Shown piece by piece: positions 5,799 through 7,132 of a stretch of 7,132 nt of DNA (position 1 is the stretch's first letter; every line of letters starts with the position of its first letter). The notes beneath the pieces were generated by a model. The model made no database searches and was not told where the DNA came from. It worked only from the letters and a program-made list of their open reading frames with translations. Source of the stretch: a bacterium (GTDB lineage: Bacteria; Chlamydiota; Chlamydiia; Chlamydiales; SM23-39); assembly GCA_021818045.1 (NCBI GenBank), contig JAKAFF010000072.1, forward strand, positions 1 to 7,132, in the 5' to 3' direction. A program made the position numbers and the translations under genes.

Positions 5799-7132
5799 CT
5801 AGAAATTCCATCCCAGATGAGCTAGGAATTGGTGGGATTGGTAAGTCGATCCAAATTCTCCCTGGTAGGCAACGCTTCCATAAGGGCGACAAGGCTTATT
5901 GGGTTCAAAAAGGATTTCAGCTGCAGCGACACCTAAATTTTGGGGTGTGGTCAAGGTTTCTACGGTGAAAAAACCTGGCGTGCTGATCAAATATGCTGTC
6001 ACATCTCCCAGGCGAAAAGGTTTTCTGTTCACATAGGAGCCTTTTTCTTGCAAGACGAGACGCCATGAGGAAAATTCGATAGTTTCATAGCATCTGAGAC
6101 CCACTTCTGAACGCAAAAAAGAGGAATAGCAGGATTTTTGTCCGAAATTAAAGGGGCTGCTGCCGTGTTCTTGGTAATGTCCTTGCCAATTATTCACCCA
6201 GTCAAACATTACGAAAGGTTCGAACGTGGTGATGTTGTAGTTGTTGCGATAGCCGATCTCTGTATGTGGAGCCAGCTGCCATCCTTTAGGGTGTGAAGTA
6301 GTCGTGAAATGGAAGCTAGTCATCTCGATCTTTCGAGAGTTGTTAATTTGGAATAATCCTCCCCACAGAGCTACATCGCCATAGAAGCGTTTGTTATCCC
6401 ATATACCGTAGAGAAAGAGGTACTCTTGCTGGATGCGGCTATGTCCGGCATGTTGTTTTTGATGGTCGTATGTATAGGCGTAGGCAACGCCGAGGCCATA
6501 AGTGTTGTTGGGGGAGGAGTGGGCGTCAAAACCGAGAATGCAGCCTGCAGACCAGGGTTGGAAGGTGGAAGTTTGGTGTTGTGCCTTTTGGCTGGACGAC
6601 ATCCCCATTGTGCTCAGCCAAAGTTGGTAAGGTCTTCGAGTTAATTCGCACGAACAGCTAGGCGCTTGCTTTTCTTCAAAGTCTGTCAGGTTGTTTTCCA
6701 TTCTCTCACACCAAGACTCTTGAAATAACCAGTAGTGGCGCATATCTTGAGCGTGTTGTGTGAAGCTGTTGCTTAGGGCAAACAGATTGTTGTCCGATAT
6801 AAACAGATCAAAGGCATGACGAGTTGGGGCTGCGCTTTCAAGAGCTTGGGGCAGTGTTCCAGTGAGTTCGGAGGGGACGAAATAGAGAGCTGTATTTGGA
6901 GAATAGGTGTTGAGGTAATTGGCGAGCGCCAAGTTATTGCCTGTAAGGCCGGCCGTAGGGATATGAGAAAGGAGCGGCAGAAATGTAGCAACGCTTGTAA
7001 TGCCCTCGAATCCACTAACGGATGGAAGGGGAGAAATCTCGATTGTGGATCCAGATCGGTAGACGAGCGCTGCGTAGTCACGGCTAGTGCCAGAATCGAG
7101 CCCCCCGATTAAGCCGTTTCCGGCGCTGTTGA
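5799..7132 (-). CDS. Autotransporter (type V secretion) protein, C-terminal part with beta-barrel; 5' partial
   Basis: This is the C-terminal 443 residues of a larger outer-membrane autotransporter. The frame is open to the window edge; a TTG at 6932 could formally be called a start, but coding continues upstream. Visible residues 1-45 (GLIGGLDSGTSRDYAALVYR, then a short stretch ending GITSVA) look like one unit of a beta-propeller-like passenger repeat. A helical linker follows at about 70-165. From about 169 (nucleotides below 6626) alternating polar and aromatic strands form the barrel. It ends HLGWNF, with the terminal Phe that the BAM outer-membrane assembly machinery recognises. Seven Cys lie in the last 377 residues; Cys-rich, disulfide-linked envelope proteins are typical of chlamydiae. 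A surface-exposed passenger role is inferred from the family. It is not a close match to classical Pmp repeats (GGAI/FxxN), none of which are visible. Signal peptide and start lie outside the window. Confidence 0.9.
   Translation of the reverse strand, partial: NSAGNGLIGGLDSGTSRDYAALVYRSGSTIEISPLPSVSGFEGITSVATFLPLLSHIPTAGLTGNNLALANYLNTYSPNTALYFVPSELTGTLPQALESAAPTRHAFDLFISDNNLFALSNSFTQHAQDMRHYWLFQESWCERMENNLTDFEEKQAPSCSCELTRRPYQLWLSTMGMSSSQKAQHQTSTFQPWSAGCILGFDAHSSPNNTYGLGVAYAYTYDHQKQHAGHSRIQQEYLFLYGIWDNKRFYGDVALWGGLFQINNSRKIEMTSFHFTTTSHPKGWQLAPHTEIGYRNNYNITTFEPFVMFDWVNNWQGHYQEHGSSPFNFGQKSCYSSFLRSEVGLRCYETIEFSSWRLVLQEKGSYVNRKPFRLGDVTAYLISTPGFFTVETLTTPQNLGVAAAEILFEPNKPCRPYGSVAYQGEFGSTYQSHQFLAHLGWNF

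Noticed and set aside
5799..6932. Complete 377-residue outer-membrane protein starting at TTG 6932
   Set aside because: The frame stays open to the window edge and encodes passenger-like sequence upstream, so the TTG is an internal Leu codon.
7101..7106. G6 tract (minus strand) in the autotransporter as a phase-variation site
   Set aside because: Six bases is short, the frame is intact on both sides, and no alternative frame continues the domain.
6773..7112. ORFs on both strands overlapping the autotransporter passenger
   Set aside because: They are shadow frames; the autotransporter frame explains the region continuously.

Overview
The window most likely comes from a member of the phylum Chlamydiota, probably an environmental, amoeba-associated lineage rather than Chlamydia proper. 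The evidence is the gene order tig-clpP-clpX, a ClpP whose N-terminus and C-terminal tail resemble the chlamydial ClpP2 type, a divergent chlamydia-like trigger factor, a large autotransporter ending in Phe, and a Pkn-type Ser/Thr kinase. The genus cannot be fixed from the sequence alone. Neither edge is a gene boundary: both the first and the last gene run off the window.

Left part, plus strand (1-2302). A Hanks-type Ser/Thr kinase gene enters from the left; its glycine-rich loop starts before the first ATG in the window. The kinase is fused to a SpoIIE/PP2C-like phosphatase fold in which the expected metal-binding acidic residues appear to be replaced, so it looks like a pseudophosphatase. 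The reading frame breaks exactly at a run of seven C (1213-1219). The rest of the SpoIIE fold continues in another frame to 1431. One more C would join the two parts, so the tract is a candidate phase-variation switch, a decay mutation or a sequencing error. After an AT-rich promoter region come two tightly packed genes: a small, mostly helical protein of unknown function (1539-1910) and an orphan N-terminal transposase domain of DUF4096/IS5 type without any catalytic part (1922-2302).

Middle part, minus strand (2336-5739). This is a proteostasis operon read right to left: a promoter with A-tracts, tRNA-Gly(GCC), tig (GTG start), clpP and clpX. clpP and clpX overlap by 4 bases (ATGA). A good promoter overlaps the tig stop codon and could drive clpP-clpX separately. 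Trigger factor would meet nascent chains at the ribosome, while ClpX unfolds substrates into the ClpP chamber. The plus-strand genes and this operon converge on a 33-base gap that holds overlapping inverted repeats.

Right part, minus strand (5799-7132). This is the C-terminal end of an autotransporter: a passenger with what looks like a propeller-type repeat, a linker, and a beta-barrel ending in Trp-Asn-Phe. The gene stays open to the window edge. No CRISPR array, rRNA or complete insertion sequence was seen.
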